7,461 nt of DNA from contig CALFBV010000028.1 in NCBI GenBank assembly GCA_937951395.1, positions 1 through 7,461 on the forward strand, read 5' to 3'. This stretch comes from an uncultured Rubritalea sp. (GTDB lineage: Bacteria > Verrucomicrobiota > Verrucomicrobiia > Verrucomicrobiales > Akkermansiaceae). Positions within the stretch are counted from its first letter, which is position 1, and the number at the start of each line of letters is the position of its first letter. Below are positions 1 to 5,996 of this stretch, in pieces. The notes under the pieces were generated by a model, which had not been told where the DNA came from, did not search any database, and saw nothing but the letters and a program-made list of their open reading frames with translations. A program made the translations under genes and the position numbers.

Positions 1-87
1 TTTTATACGCTTCTTTACCCCTGTCGCGATTATTTTGACGTTTGTGCCTCCTACATCGATAACAAGAATTGTTTTTTTAGCTGCCAT
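1..87 (-). CDS. ROK-family sugar kinase, polyphosphate-glucokinase-like (partial, N-terminus only)
   Basis: Only the first 29 codons lie in the window; the gene continues beyond the left edge. The ATG is at 87-85 on the minus strand. The peptide reads MAAKKTILVIDVGGTNVKI and then continues to the edge. The DxGGTxxK phosphate-binding motif of the ASKHA/ROK sugar kinases is at residues 11-18 (D11, G13, G14, T15, K18). This motif and the short hydrophobic lead-in are typical of ROK glucokinases, including the polyphosphate-dependent ones; which phosphoryl donor is used cannot be told from this fragment. The expected role is cytoplasmic phosphorylation of glucose or a related sugar. It lies 61 nt downstream of the SDR gene on the same strand, so co-transcription is likely. 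No Shine-Dalgarno sequence is seen before the ATG. Family assignment is fairly safe; substrate is unknown. Confidence 0.75.
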   Translation of the reverse strand, partial: MAAKKTILVIDVGGTNVKIIATGVKKRIK

Positions 88-148
88 GGATCGAATTTTA
101 ATGTGAATGCCTGATTTCTGCAACAGTATTTATAACGGAAACTTACCT

Positions 149-805
149 CTAGAGAACCCTGCTATCGAGGTTGAAAACCTGCCCCGAAGTGTGCTCCATT
201 TCTAAATGAAGATGGCGTAAAAACTTACCTGTAGCTTCTGGTGTATTGAACCTACTAAGGGTATGTTTTTGCTTTGCTAAGCTGTGCACTTCTTCTGATA
301 AATTTTCTGTCATCTTAGTCTCCATGAATCCAGGTATAACCACATTGACACGGATATTCCTGCTACCTAGCTCCTGAGCTAGTGACATTGCTAAGCCTGT
401 GAGTGCCGCTTTAGAAGCTGCGTAGCTAGCCTGACCTACTGGTGGGTGAAACGCTGAGTAACTAGAAATGAAAACGATGTGCCCGCGCTTTTGCTTGATC
501 ATTTTCTTAGCCGCAGCTCGCGCGCATAAGAACGCACCTTTGAGAATCGTCCCCATGACTGAGTCCCAATTTTCTTCAGTCATTTTCAGAAGGAGTTCAT
601 CATCCGTGATCCCAGCATTGCAGATGAGTAAGTCTAGGTTTTCTAATTCACCAAAATACGCTGACACGGAATCAGAGCACCTCACATCTAGCTCATTTCT
701 TCCAGGGGCAAAAACCTCCAGCCCTTCGGCATTGAGACATCCAGCCACAGCTTGCGCCAGAGTCCCCTGCCCGCCTGTGATCACTGCCCGTTCTGAGATT
801 CTCAT
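149..805 (-). CDS. SDR-family oxidoreductase, FabG-like (3-oxoacyl-ACP reductase-like)
   Basis: A 218-aa classical short-chain dehydrogenase/reductase with a Rossmann fold. The cofactor-binding glycine motif TGGQGTLA is at residues 10-17 and NAG at 63-65. The catalytic Ser115, Tyr128 and Lys132 lie in the usual spacing (ISS...QASYAASK), and PGFMETKMT at 158-166 matches the FabG-type PGF(I/M)xTxMT substrate-loop segment. The fold implies NAD(P)(H)-dependent reduction or oxidation of a carbonyl/alcohol, and similarity is closest to FabG ketoreductases. Two features argue against assuming it is the main FabG. The helix-4 Asn of the N-S-Y-K tetrad appears to be Ile87 (in VMGTILKGAF), and the usual C-terminal DGG is DSR (NLDSRVL). 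At 218 aa it is shorter than the usual 240-250. It is divergent from ispG, with the ROK kinase gene following. No Shine-Dalgarno sequence is evident. The exact substrate is unknown. Confidence 0.85.
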   Translation of the reverse strand: MRISERAVITGGQGTLAQAVAGCLNAEGLEVFAPGRNELDVRCSDSVSAYFGELENLDLLICNAGITDDELLLKMTEENWDSVMGTILKGAFLCARAAAKKMIKQKRGHIVFISSYSAFHPPVGQASYAASKAALTGLAMSLAQELGSRNIRVNVVIPGFMETKMTENLSEEVHSLAKQKHTLSRFNTPEATGKFLRHLHLEMEHTSGQVFNLDSRVL

Positions 806-872
806 GATTCTTAGTAAATAAGACGTTCCTCTGTTTACGTCTAGCCGAATCTGCGCTATAAATCATTTCAGA
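806..872. promoter_or_regulatory. Divergent intergenic spacer with inverted repeat and putative ispG promoter
   Basis: This 67-bp spacer separates the divergent SDR and ispG starts. On the plus strand, TTTACG (834-839; 4/6 to the sigma70 -35) is 17 bp from TATAAA (857-862; 5/6 to the -10). A start site would then fall about 4-6 nt before the ispG ATG, giving an almost leaderless message. A perfect 6-bp inverted repeat, AGACGT (821-826) and ACGTCT (837-842), has a 10-nt spacer. Its right arm overlaps the -35 element, so it could be an operator. No equally good promoter was found for the minus-strand SDR. All of this is inferred from sequence only. Confidence 0.4.
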
Positions 873-2684
873 ATGACAGACACAGCACACTCAGCACTCT
901 CTTATTGTCCAGATCTATTCGCTTACCAGCGTAGAACGTCTCGTGAAATCATGGTCGGAAATGTAGGCATAGGTGGGGGTAACCCCATCCGCATCCAGTC
1001 GATGATTACTTCAGATACGCGCGACACTAATGCCTGTGTGGCGGAAATTCTCGGGCTCGCTAAGGCTGGATGTGAAATTGTCCGCGTGACTGCGCAGACT
1101 CGTAAATACGCTGAGAATCTAGAACACATCCGTGATGGCGTGCGCGCGGCAGGTTGTGATGTTCCGCTCGTAGCAGACATACATTTCAAGCCTGATGCGG
1201 CTCTAGAGGCCGCGAAGTGGGTGGAGAAAGTCCGTGTGAATCCGGGTAACTACGCAGATAAGAAAAAATTTGAAACCCGTGAATACACAGATGAGCAGTA
1301 TGCAGATGAGCTGGAAAGAATCCGTGAAGAGTTCACTCCGCTGGTGGACCTCTGTAAGGAGCTGGGACGCGCTGTAAGAATAGGCACTAACCATGGCTCA
1401 CTCTCTGACCGCATCATGAACCGCTATGGCGATACCCCACTCGGAATGGTGGAGTCTGCGCTGGAATTTGCACGCATCGCTCGTGACAATGATTTCCATA
1501 ACTTCTGCTTCTCGATGAAGGCGAGTAATCCTAAAGTCATGATCGAGGCTTATCGTCTACTTGTAGCTAGACTCACTGAACTAGGCGATGACTGGAACTA
1601 CCCTATCCACCTTGGAGTGACGGAGGCTGGCGACGGTGAAGACGGCCGCATTAAATCATCTATCGGTATAGGTTCGCTTCTTTCTGACGGTATAGGCGAC
1701 ACCATTCGCGTCTCTCTCACAGAAGATGCCGTTTGTGAAATACCAGTCGCAAAAGCAATCGTATCTAACCTAGATAAGAGCGCCTGCACTCACGAACTAT
1801 GGGATGAGAATACCCTGCAGCGCGGCACCCTGAGTTACGATCCATTTACCTACAATCGCCGCAAATCTCACGAGATAGAGATCAATGGTCACAAGCTCGG
1901 TGGAGCGAATACTGTTAGAGTATGCACCTCCCAGGAAAAGTGGAATGCTGTGGCGCATAAAATTGAGAAGATGGGAGATTTTAAGCCAGAAATAGTCTCA
2001 GAGACATCAGGCGCGGTGGAAGTAGATCCGTTAGACCAAGATGCCATCAATGCCATCAATGCTAACCCATGTCCAACTCTGGTTACGATTCCTGATGGTA
2101 TGGAAATGGCTGTCATTCACGCCTACCGACTACTCGCAAACAAGCTAGATTCTTATCACCCTATCTTACTAAAAGACACATTCACACCGTCCACTGACCC
2201 AGAGAAAGACTTCCAAGAAACGCTTCTTACCGCGGCTCGGAATATTGGCTCGCTACTGTGTGATGGAATAGGAGATGCCATTCTCATCCAAGGCGAGCAC
2301 GCTCCGGGCCAAAGCCTCCGCCTAGCTTACAACATCCTCCAAGCTGCGGGCACACGCATTTTCAAGACGGACTACGTAGCCTGCCCATCCTGTGGACGCA
2401 CGCTTTTCAACCTCCAAGAAACCACCCAGAAGATCCGCTCGGCAACTGGTCACCTCAAGGGACTCCGCATCGCAGTGATGGGATGCATCGTGAATGGTCC
2501 TGGGGAAATGGCAGATGCAGACTTTGGTTACGTCGGTGGTGCGCCTAATAAAATCAACCTCTACATCAACAAGACTCCGGTGAAATTCAACATCCCAGAG
2601 GAAGAAGCGGTGGATCAACTCATCGAGCTCATCAAGGAAAACGATAAGTGGATCGACCCGCCTAAAGAGACTACTGAAGTCTAA
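873..2684 (+). CDS. ispG: 4-hydroxy-3-methylbut-2-en-1-yl diphosphate synthase, long (inserted-domain) form
   Basis: IspG (GcpE) is the [4Fe-4S] enzyme of the MEP pathway that reductively converts MEcPP to HMBPP, the penultimate step to IPP/DMAPP. The 603-aa protein is the long form seen in plants, chlamydiae and relatives; the E. coli type is about 370 aa. The N-terminal TIM barrel runs over about residues 22-295 (GGGNPIRIQSMITSDTRDT at 34-52, ADIHF at 101-105, RVNPGN at 121-126). An inserted domain follows at about 300-485. The C-terminal Fe-S domain has cluster ligands C504 and C507 (CPSCGRT), C538 (MGCIVNGPGE) and E545. All three Cys and the Glu are intact, so the enzyme should be active. 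The ATG at 873 has no Shine-Dalgarno sequence; the next in-frame Met is residue 27, at the start of the conserved region, so the upstream start is preferred. First gene of the ispG-CPBP-thiL operon, 15 nt before the next. Confidence 0.96.
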   Translation: MTDTAHSALSYCPDLFAYQRRTSREIMVGNVGIGGGNPIRIQSMITSDTRDTNACVAEILGLAKAGCEIVRVTAQTRKYAENLEHIRDGVRAAGCDVPLVADIHFKPDAALEAAKWVEKVRVNPGNYADKKKFETREYTDEQYADELERIREEFTPLVDLCKELGRAVRIGTNHGSLSDRIMNRYGDTPLGMVESALEFARIARDNDFHNFCFSMKASNPKVMIEAYRLLVARLTELGDDWNYPIHLGVTEAGDGEDGRIKSSIGIGSLLSDGIGDTIRVSLTEDAVCEIPVAKAIVSNLDKSACTHELWDENTLQRGTLSYDPFTYNRRKSHEIEINGHKLGGANTVRVCTSQEKWNAVAHKIEKMGDFKPEIVSETSGAVEVDPLDQDAINAINANPCPTLVTIPDGMEMAVIHAYRLLANKLDSYHPILLKDTFTPSTDPEKDFQETLLTAARNIGSLLCDGIGDAILIQGEHAPGQSLRLAYNILQAAGTRIFKTDYVACPSCGRTLFNLQETTQKIRSATGHLKGLRIAVMGCIVNGPGEMADADFGYVGGAPNKINLYINKTPVKFNIPEEEAVDQLIELIKENDKWIDPPKETTEV

Positions 2685-2699
2685 CAGAAAGCATTTTTC

Positions 2700-3539
2700 A
2701 TGGAATCATACAGCGCCAACGTCCTCCAAGACATTCTATTCCTCTGCTTTGCTAGCATAGCGATAGCTCTCCCTCTCTATCAATACATCAGAAAGACCCA
2801 TCCTGAGCTGGCTTGGAACTATCACGGCAATGTGCGCACCTCATCGTTCACGAGCTTAGACCTCATTGGCATCTTCTTAGCGAGCTTTCTCTTATCCTCA
2901 TCGGTGATCCTATTTGGACATACACCGGAAGTCGACATAGATAAACTCAATAGTATTTCCAATATCAGTAAATTTATGATGGGCCTTTTTAGCCAAGCCA
3001 TACCAGTAGGCATTGCATGTTTATTTCTAGCACCTCGGATGAATGTATTTGAGGTATTCGGCCTAGTCAGCCCACGTATTGGACGTATTTTTCTCACCAG
3101 TATCATCGGGCTGTTTGTCATCTATTTATTCATTGGTTTAAGCTCCCTTGTCACCATGCCACTCTTAGAAAAAAACCTTGGAGCACAAGAGCTACAAGCA
3201 CCCGTGCAGATGATCATAGAAGCCAAGAAAAACAACCCGACTCTCCTCATCTACCTTGCCATACTCACCGTCATCGTAGCGCCCATCTGTGAGGAATTCG
3301 TCTTCCGTGGATACATTTACGGCACGCTGAAGAGATTCTCCTGCCGCTTCTTCGCAGCCACCGCATCTGCCCTATTTTTCGCTGTGGTGCACACTAGCCT
3401 CTGGTCGATCGTCCCACTCTTTATCGTCGGATTCATTCTAGCGATGATCTATGAAATCTCTGGCTCTCTCTGGGCATCTATTCTCACCCACGCACTTTTT
3501 AATGGTGTCACTACCTTCTTCCTCATCTTCTTTCACTAA
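2700..3539 (+). CDS. CPBP (Abi/Rce1-like) family intramembrane metalloprotease
   Basis: A 279-aa polytopic membrane protein with about seven or eight hydrophobic segments (near residues 10-28, 53-73, 93-110, 127-150, 180-196, 215-231, 234-252 and 258-277). The three CPBP signature motifs are present: EExxxR as E198, E199 and R203 (EEFVFRGYIYG), FxxxH as F227 and H231 (FFAVVH), and HxxxN as H264 and N268 (THALFNG). These are the proposed metal/catalytic residues of the family, which includes eukaryotic Rce1 CaaX proteases and bacterial Abi proteins; the substrates of most bacterial members are unknown. The ATG is 15 nt after ispG. The stop overlaps the thiL start by one base (TAATG), suggesting translational coupling. 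No signal peptide is apparent apart from the first membrane helix. Family call is firm; the physiological role is not. Confidence 0.9.
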   Translation: MESYSANVLQDILFLCFASIAIALPLYQYIRKTHPELAWNYHGNVRTSSFTSLDLIGIFLASFLLSSSVILFGHTPEVDIDKLNSISNISKFMMGLFSQAIPVGIACLFLAPRMNVFEVFGLVSPRIGRIFLTSIIGLFVIYLFIGLSSLVTMPLLEKNLGAQELQAPVQMIIEAKKNNPTLLIYLAILTVIVAPICEEFVFRGYIYGTLKRFSCRFFAATASALFFAVVHTSLWSIVPLFIVGFILAMIYEISGSLWASILTHALFNGVTTFFLIFFH

Positions 3540-4429
3540 TGGACCAAGTCTGCCACACTAGCGAGGATCAGTTAATCAAAAAACTCACTGCGGATCTGGT
3601 CACTATGCCAGAAATCCTCACTGGCGTGGGCGATGACTGCGCCGTCATAGAGAAAGACGAACACCACCACACACTCCTAAAAACGGACACCATCGTGGAG
3701 TTCATCCATTTCACCCCACAAGAAGACCCCGAGCGCGTAGGCTGGAAAGCTGCTGCCCGAGTCGTCAGTGATTTCGCCGCCATGGGTGGTGAGCCAGAAG
3801 CACTCATGGTCACCATCATTCTCCCTCCAGACACCCCCACAGACTGGGTAGTGAAGCTCTATAATGGTCTCAAGGCTGTCGCGCGAAAATTCCGCTGTTC
3901 CATCGTAGGCGGCGAGACATCCTCAACCTTACTTGGATCTCCTAAAGTCATTTCCATTTCAGGCACAGGTAGCGTAGAGCCGCATAATCTCATCCTCCGT
4001 AGCGGAGGACGTGCGACCGATCTCATCTACGTCACTGGCACCCTAGGTGGCTCCATAAGAGGCAAGCACCTAGACTTCACTCCACGTGTTACCGAAGGAC
4101 AATGGCTAGCTAAACATTTCAAGCCCACCTCCATGATGGACATCTCTGACGGTGTAGCGAAGGATCTCCCCAGACTAGCCGCAAGCTCCAAGTGCGGGTT
4201 CGAAATCTACAGCTCCAAGCTCCCCCTCCACCATAATTGCACACCCGAAGAAGCTCTCACTGATGGTGAAGACTATGAACTCATCTTCTCCATTCCAGAA
4301 GAGTGTAAAGACGAGCTAGAAATTCGCTGGGCAAAAAAATTCAAAGACCTCAAGCTCACCAATATCGGTAAATTCACCGAAAAAGAGCAGGACTCACTTA
4401 CTGGCGGTTGGGATCACTTTCAGGATTAA
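3539..4429 (+). CDS. thiL: Thiamine-phosphate kinase
   Basis: ThiL phosphorylates thiamine monophosphate with ATP to make thiamine diphosphate, the active cofactor, in the cytoplasm. The 296-aa sequence carries the PurM/ThiL-fold motifs in order. GVGDDCAV is at 29-36 (Mg/ATP site D32, D33), KTDTIVEFIHF at 48-58 (D50 and H57) and GWKAAARVVSDFAAMGG at 68-84 (D78). GGETSS at 124-129, GTLGG at 167-171 and the second acidic motif MDISDGVAKDL at 200-210 (D201, D204) follow, then DGEDYELIF at 242-250. Length is slightly under the usual 310-330 aa and the C-terminus is short, but no motif is missing. The start overlaps the CPBP stop by one base (TAATG), with no Shine-Dalgarno sequence, so reinitiation from the upstream gene is likely. 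It is the last gene of the operon; a 475-bp spacer follows. Confidence 0.95.
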   Translation: MDQVCHTSEDQLIKKLTADLVTMPEILTGVGDDCAVIEKDEHHHTLLKTDTIVEFIHFTPQEDPERVGWKAAARVVSDFAAMGGEPEALMVTIILPPDTPTDWVVKLYNGLKAVARKFRCSIVGGETSSTLLGSPKVISISGTGSVEPHNLILRSGGRATDLIYVTGTLGGSIRGKHLDFTPRVTEGQWLAKHFKPTSMMDISDGVAKDLPRLAASSKCGFEIYSSKLPLHHNCTPEEALTDGEDYELIFSIPEECKDELEIRWAKKFKDLKLTNIGKFTEKEQDSLTGGWDHFQD

Positions 4430-4572
4430 AATTCTAAGTTCATTTTAACCTTCATCGTTGATCCATAAAAAAGTTTTATACTAGTTTTACGAACGTATTA
4501 CACAGATTTTCTTCATAAATCTTGCTCCCGCCCAATAACTTTTTGAAATTTAACTAAGGTTGATTAACACCA

Positions 4573-4592
4573 AAAAAAAGTTCACTTTTTTT
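4573..4592 (+). terminator. A/T-tract hairpin, possible thiL-operon terminator
   Basis: AAAAAAAG (4573-4580) and CTTTTTTT (4585-4592) form an 8-bp perfect inverted repeat around TTCA. The downstream arm ends in a T7 run, so an RNA hairpin with a U-rich 3' side could form, and it would read in either direction. The stem is almost all A:U and therefore weak, and the U run is the stem arm itself, so this is a poor intrinsic terminator by standard criteria. A bent-DNA or protein-binding role is equally possible. No stronger terminator was found after thiL. Confidence 0.3.
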
Positions 4593-4669
4593 CACCCCAA
4601 TTCGCACCATTTCTCTAACTTTTTTTTTCTGTTGGAAATGAGCGGAAGTTAGCTTTTTCTAAGGCACGA

Positions 4670-4708
4670 GCACTCCACAAGAAAAAAATGTCATTTTTTG
4701 CACTCCAC
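4670..4708. repeat. 9-bp direct repeat GCACTCCAC flanking an A/T inverted repeat
   Basis: GCACTCCAC occurs at 4670-4678 and 4700-4708, exactly 30 bp apart, close to three helical turns. Between the copies lies a perfect inverted repeat, AAAAAATG (4683-4690) and CATTTTTT (4692-4699), centred on T4691. The second copy ends 5 bp before the NrdR-like box. The spacing suggests two sites on the same DNA face, bound by a dimer or by cooperating protomers, but no known regulator was recognised. Confidence 0.45.
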
Positions 4709-4713
4709 CTCAA

Positions 4714-4729
4714 CCACAACATATTGTAT
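4714..4729. promoter_or_regulatory. Putative NrdR box
   Basis: CCACAACATATTGTAT matches 13 of 16 positions of the NrdR consensus acaCwAtATaTwGtgt, including the conserved C at position 4 and G at position 13. NrdR is the ATP/dATP-sensing repressor of ribonucleotide reductase operons, so a site upstream of nrdB fits its known role. NrdR boxes usually come in pairs about 31 bp apart. At +31 (4745-4760) only the right half (AGTGT) matches, and at +62 (4776-4791) only the left half (ACACT), so the second site is weak. Confidence 0.5.
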
Positions 4730-4768
4730 TGTTAATAATTTGTTCATACCACATGAGTGTAAAACACG

Positions 4769-4797
4769 TTGACCGACACTCTCTATTTATGCATACT
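4769..4797 (+). promoter_or_regulatory. Putative sigma70-like promoter of nrdB-nrdA
   Basis: TTGACC (4769-4774; 5/6 to TTGACA) and CATACT (4792-4797; 4/6 to TATAAT) are separated by 17 bp. Transcription would start near 4804, leaving a leader of about 100 nt before the nrdB ATG. The NrdR-like box lies about 40 bp upstream of the -35. That is further than expected for direct repression, so either the true promoter is further upstream or repression involves the downstream half-sites. Confidence 0.4.
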
Positions 4798-4830
4798 CCT
4801 GGAAGTGAAGTCAACTATCACTGAATGCTA

Positions 4831-4849
4831 AAAAATGATAAATATCATC
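4831..4849. promoter_or_regulatory. Fur-box-like palindrome in the nrdB leader
   Basis: ATGATA (4835-4840) and TATCAT (4843-4848) form a perfect palindrome around AA. The 19-mer at 4831-4849 matches the classical Fur consensus (GATAATGATAATCATTATC) at 14 of 19 positions. Iron control would be sensible ahead of a metal-dependent reductase, as with Fur control of E. coli nrdHIEF. The local sequence is AT-rich, however, and the site would lie downstream of the predicted start of transcription, so a chance match or a small RNA hairpin remains possible. Confidence 0.3.
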
Positions 4850-4904
4850 ATCATCCCTTTATCACCTCACTATCAACAATCTGCCTACCAATAGCACCCA
4901 AATC

Positions 4905-5996
4905 ATGTCAAAAACTACCACTGTCACCCTCGGAGATCGCACATTTGAACTCGATGCCGCAAAAGCAGAAGCAGCCTTTGCTTCTAAAAAAGTCATCAAC
5001 GGCAAGGACACCATGTTCTTCAACATCCTACCCATAAAATACAACTGGGCATACGACCTCTACAAGACAATGAAGGCGAACCACTGGGAGCCAGAGGACG
5101 TCCCGATGCAGCGCGATGTGGAGCAATGGAGAGATGACAAAATCTCAGACGTAGAGAGATGGATCATTAAAATGGGCATCGGTTATTTCTCAGCAGCAGA
5201 AGGCATTGTAGGAGACAATGTCCTGCATGTAGTCCGTGAAGTAGTCACCGCACCTGAGCTCAAGCTCGTACTAGGCAGACACGCACACGAAGAAAACATC
5301 CACGCAGACTCACTAGTTTACATGATTTCCTCACTAGGTCTAAACCCACACGAGTGTGAGGCGATGTTCGAAGACATCCCTACCATCACAGAGAAAAATG
5401 AGTTTGTTGTGAGTAACTCACGTGCAATGCGCCGAGACATGGATCTCACTCAGACCTCTACGAAGCAAGACCTCGCTAAAAACATTTTCCTCTTCGGTCA
5501 AGTCATGGAAGGCACTCAGTTCTACGGACTCTTCGGCATGATCCTCAGCCTCTACCGTCAGAATAAGTTCCCAGGAATCGGGCAAATGTTCTCATACACC
5601 CTCCGCGATGAGTCTAACCACATCGAAGTTTTCCGTAATCTCCTCATGGACCTCATCGAGGAAAACCCAGACATATGGACTGAGGAGCTCCGCGAGGACC
5701 TACGCGCCACAATGGCAGAAGGCATCCGTCTAGAGAAGAAATTCATCCGCGACTGCCTCCCAGTAGCTGCCGTGGGTCTCAATGCAGAAGAGTTCGAGCA
5801 ATACATCGACTACATCGCAGATCGTCGCCTCGAATCCTGTGGACTAGCCCCACTCAATGCAGATGCCGTGAAGAACCCATTCCCATGGCTCGCAGAAATG
5901 ATGGACATCAAGAAAGAGCAGAACTTCTTTGAAGGAACTGTAACTGAGTATCAGAAATCATCTTCTCTTGCTGATGTTGATGACGACGACTTGTAA
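4905..5996 (+). CDS. nrdB: Class I ribonucleotide reductase, small (beta) subunit, class Ic-like without radical tyrosine
   Basis: NrdB/R2 makes the oxidising cofactor that starts ribonucleotide reduction in NrdA; this copy has 363 aa in the ferritin-like fold. All six metal ligands can be placed: E99 (SAAEGIVGDN), E130 and H133 (EENIH), E202 (VMEGTQFYG), E236 and H239 (RDESNH). The first ligand is Glu, as in the chlamydial enzyme, not Asp as in E. coli. The position of the radical Tyr (four residues after H133) is Leu137, so a tyrosyl radical cannot form there. This fits class Ic, in which Chlamydia trachomatis R2 has Phe and uses a Mn/Fe centre. W61 (HWEPEDV) matches E. coli W48, Y231 matches chlamydial Y222 of the activation relay, and Y349 is the likely C-terminal transfer Tyr. 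The acidic tail DVDDDDL should dock to NrdA. The ATG at 4905 has no Shine-Dalgarno sequence. Followed by nrdA after 79 nt. Confidence 0.96.
   Translation: MSKTTTVTLGDRTFELDAAKAEAAFASKKVINGKDTMFFNILPIKYNWAYDLYKTMKANHWEPEDVPMQRDVEQWRDDKISDVERWIIKMGIGYFSAAEGIVGDNVLHVVREVVTAPELKLVLGRHAHEENIHADSLVYMISSLGLNPHECEAMFEDIPTITEKNEFVVSNSRAMRRDMDLTQTSTKQDLAKNIFLFGQVMEGTQFYGLFGMILSLYRQNKFPGIGQMFSYTLRDESNHIEVFRNLLMDLIEENPDIWTEELREDLRATMAEGIRLEKKFIRDCLPVAAVGLNAEEFEQYIDYIADRRLESCGLAPLNADAVKNPFPWLAEMMDIKKEQNFFEGTVTEYQKSSSLADVDDDDL

Larger units (their letters stand above)
4430..4904. other. 475-bp AT-rich intergenic region upstream of nrdB
   Basis: No credible gene is present. The spacer is markedly AT-rich, with many homopolymer A and T runs (T9 at 4620-4628, A8 at 4572-4579, A7 at 4682-4688). 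It contains A-tract/T-tract inverted repeats, a 7-bp inverted repeat (CTAACTT 4615-4621 with AAGTTAG 4646-4652), a 9-bp direct repeat, an NrdR-like box, a promoter candidate and a Fur-like palindrome, each listed separately. The left part presumably holds the end of the thiL transcript and the right part the nrdB control region and leader. Two tiny ATG-initiated frames, of 23 and 70 codons, were judged to be chance. Confidence 0.7.

Noticed and set aside
468..821. 117-codon plus-strand open frame
   Set aside because: It is antisense to the SDR gene, whose frame has clear family motifs; the translated product shows no recognisable domain.
2322..2618. 98-codon minus-strand open frame
   Set aside because: It is antisense to the Fe-S domain of ispG, which is strongly conserved on the plus strand.
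4472..4490. Short direct repeat AGTTTTA(T)AC as a regulatory site
   Set aside because: It is imperfect, AT-rich and short, and is not distinguishable from background in this spacer.
4753..4824. 23-codon upstream frame (MSVKHVDRHSLF...) ending just before another ATG
   Set aside because: It starts upstream of the predicted transcription start and has no ribosome site; its short length makes chance likely.
4825..5037. 70-codon plus-strand open frame before and into nrdB
   Set aside because: It overlaps the conserved nrdB N-terminus in another frame and shows no recognisable motif.
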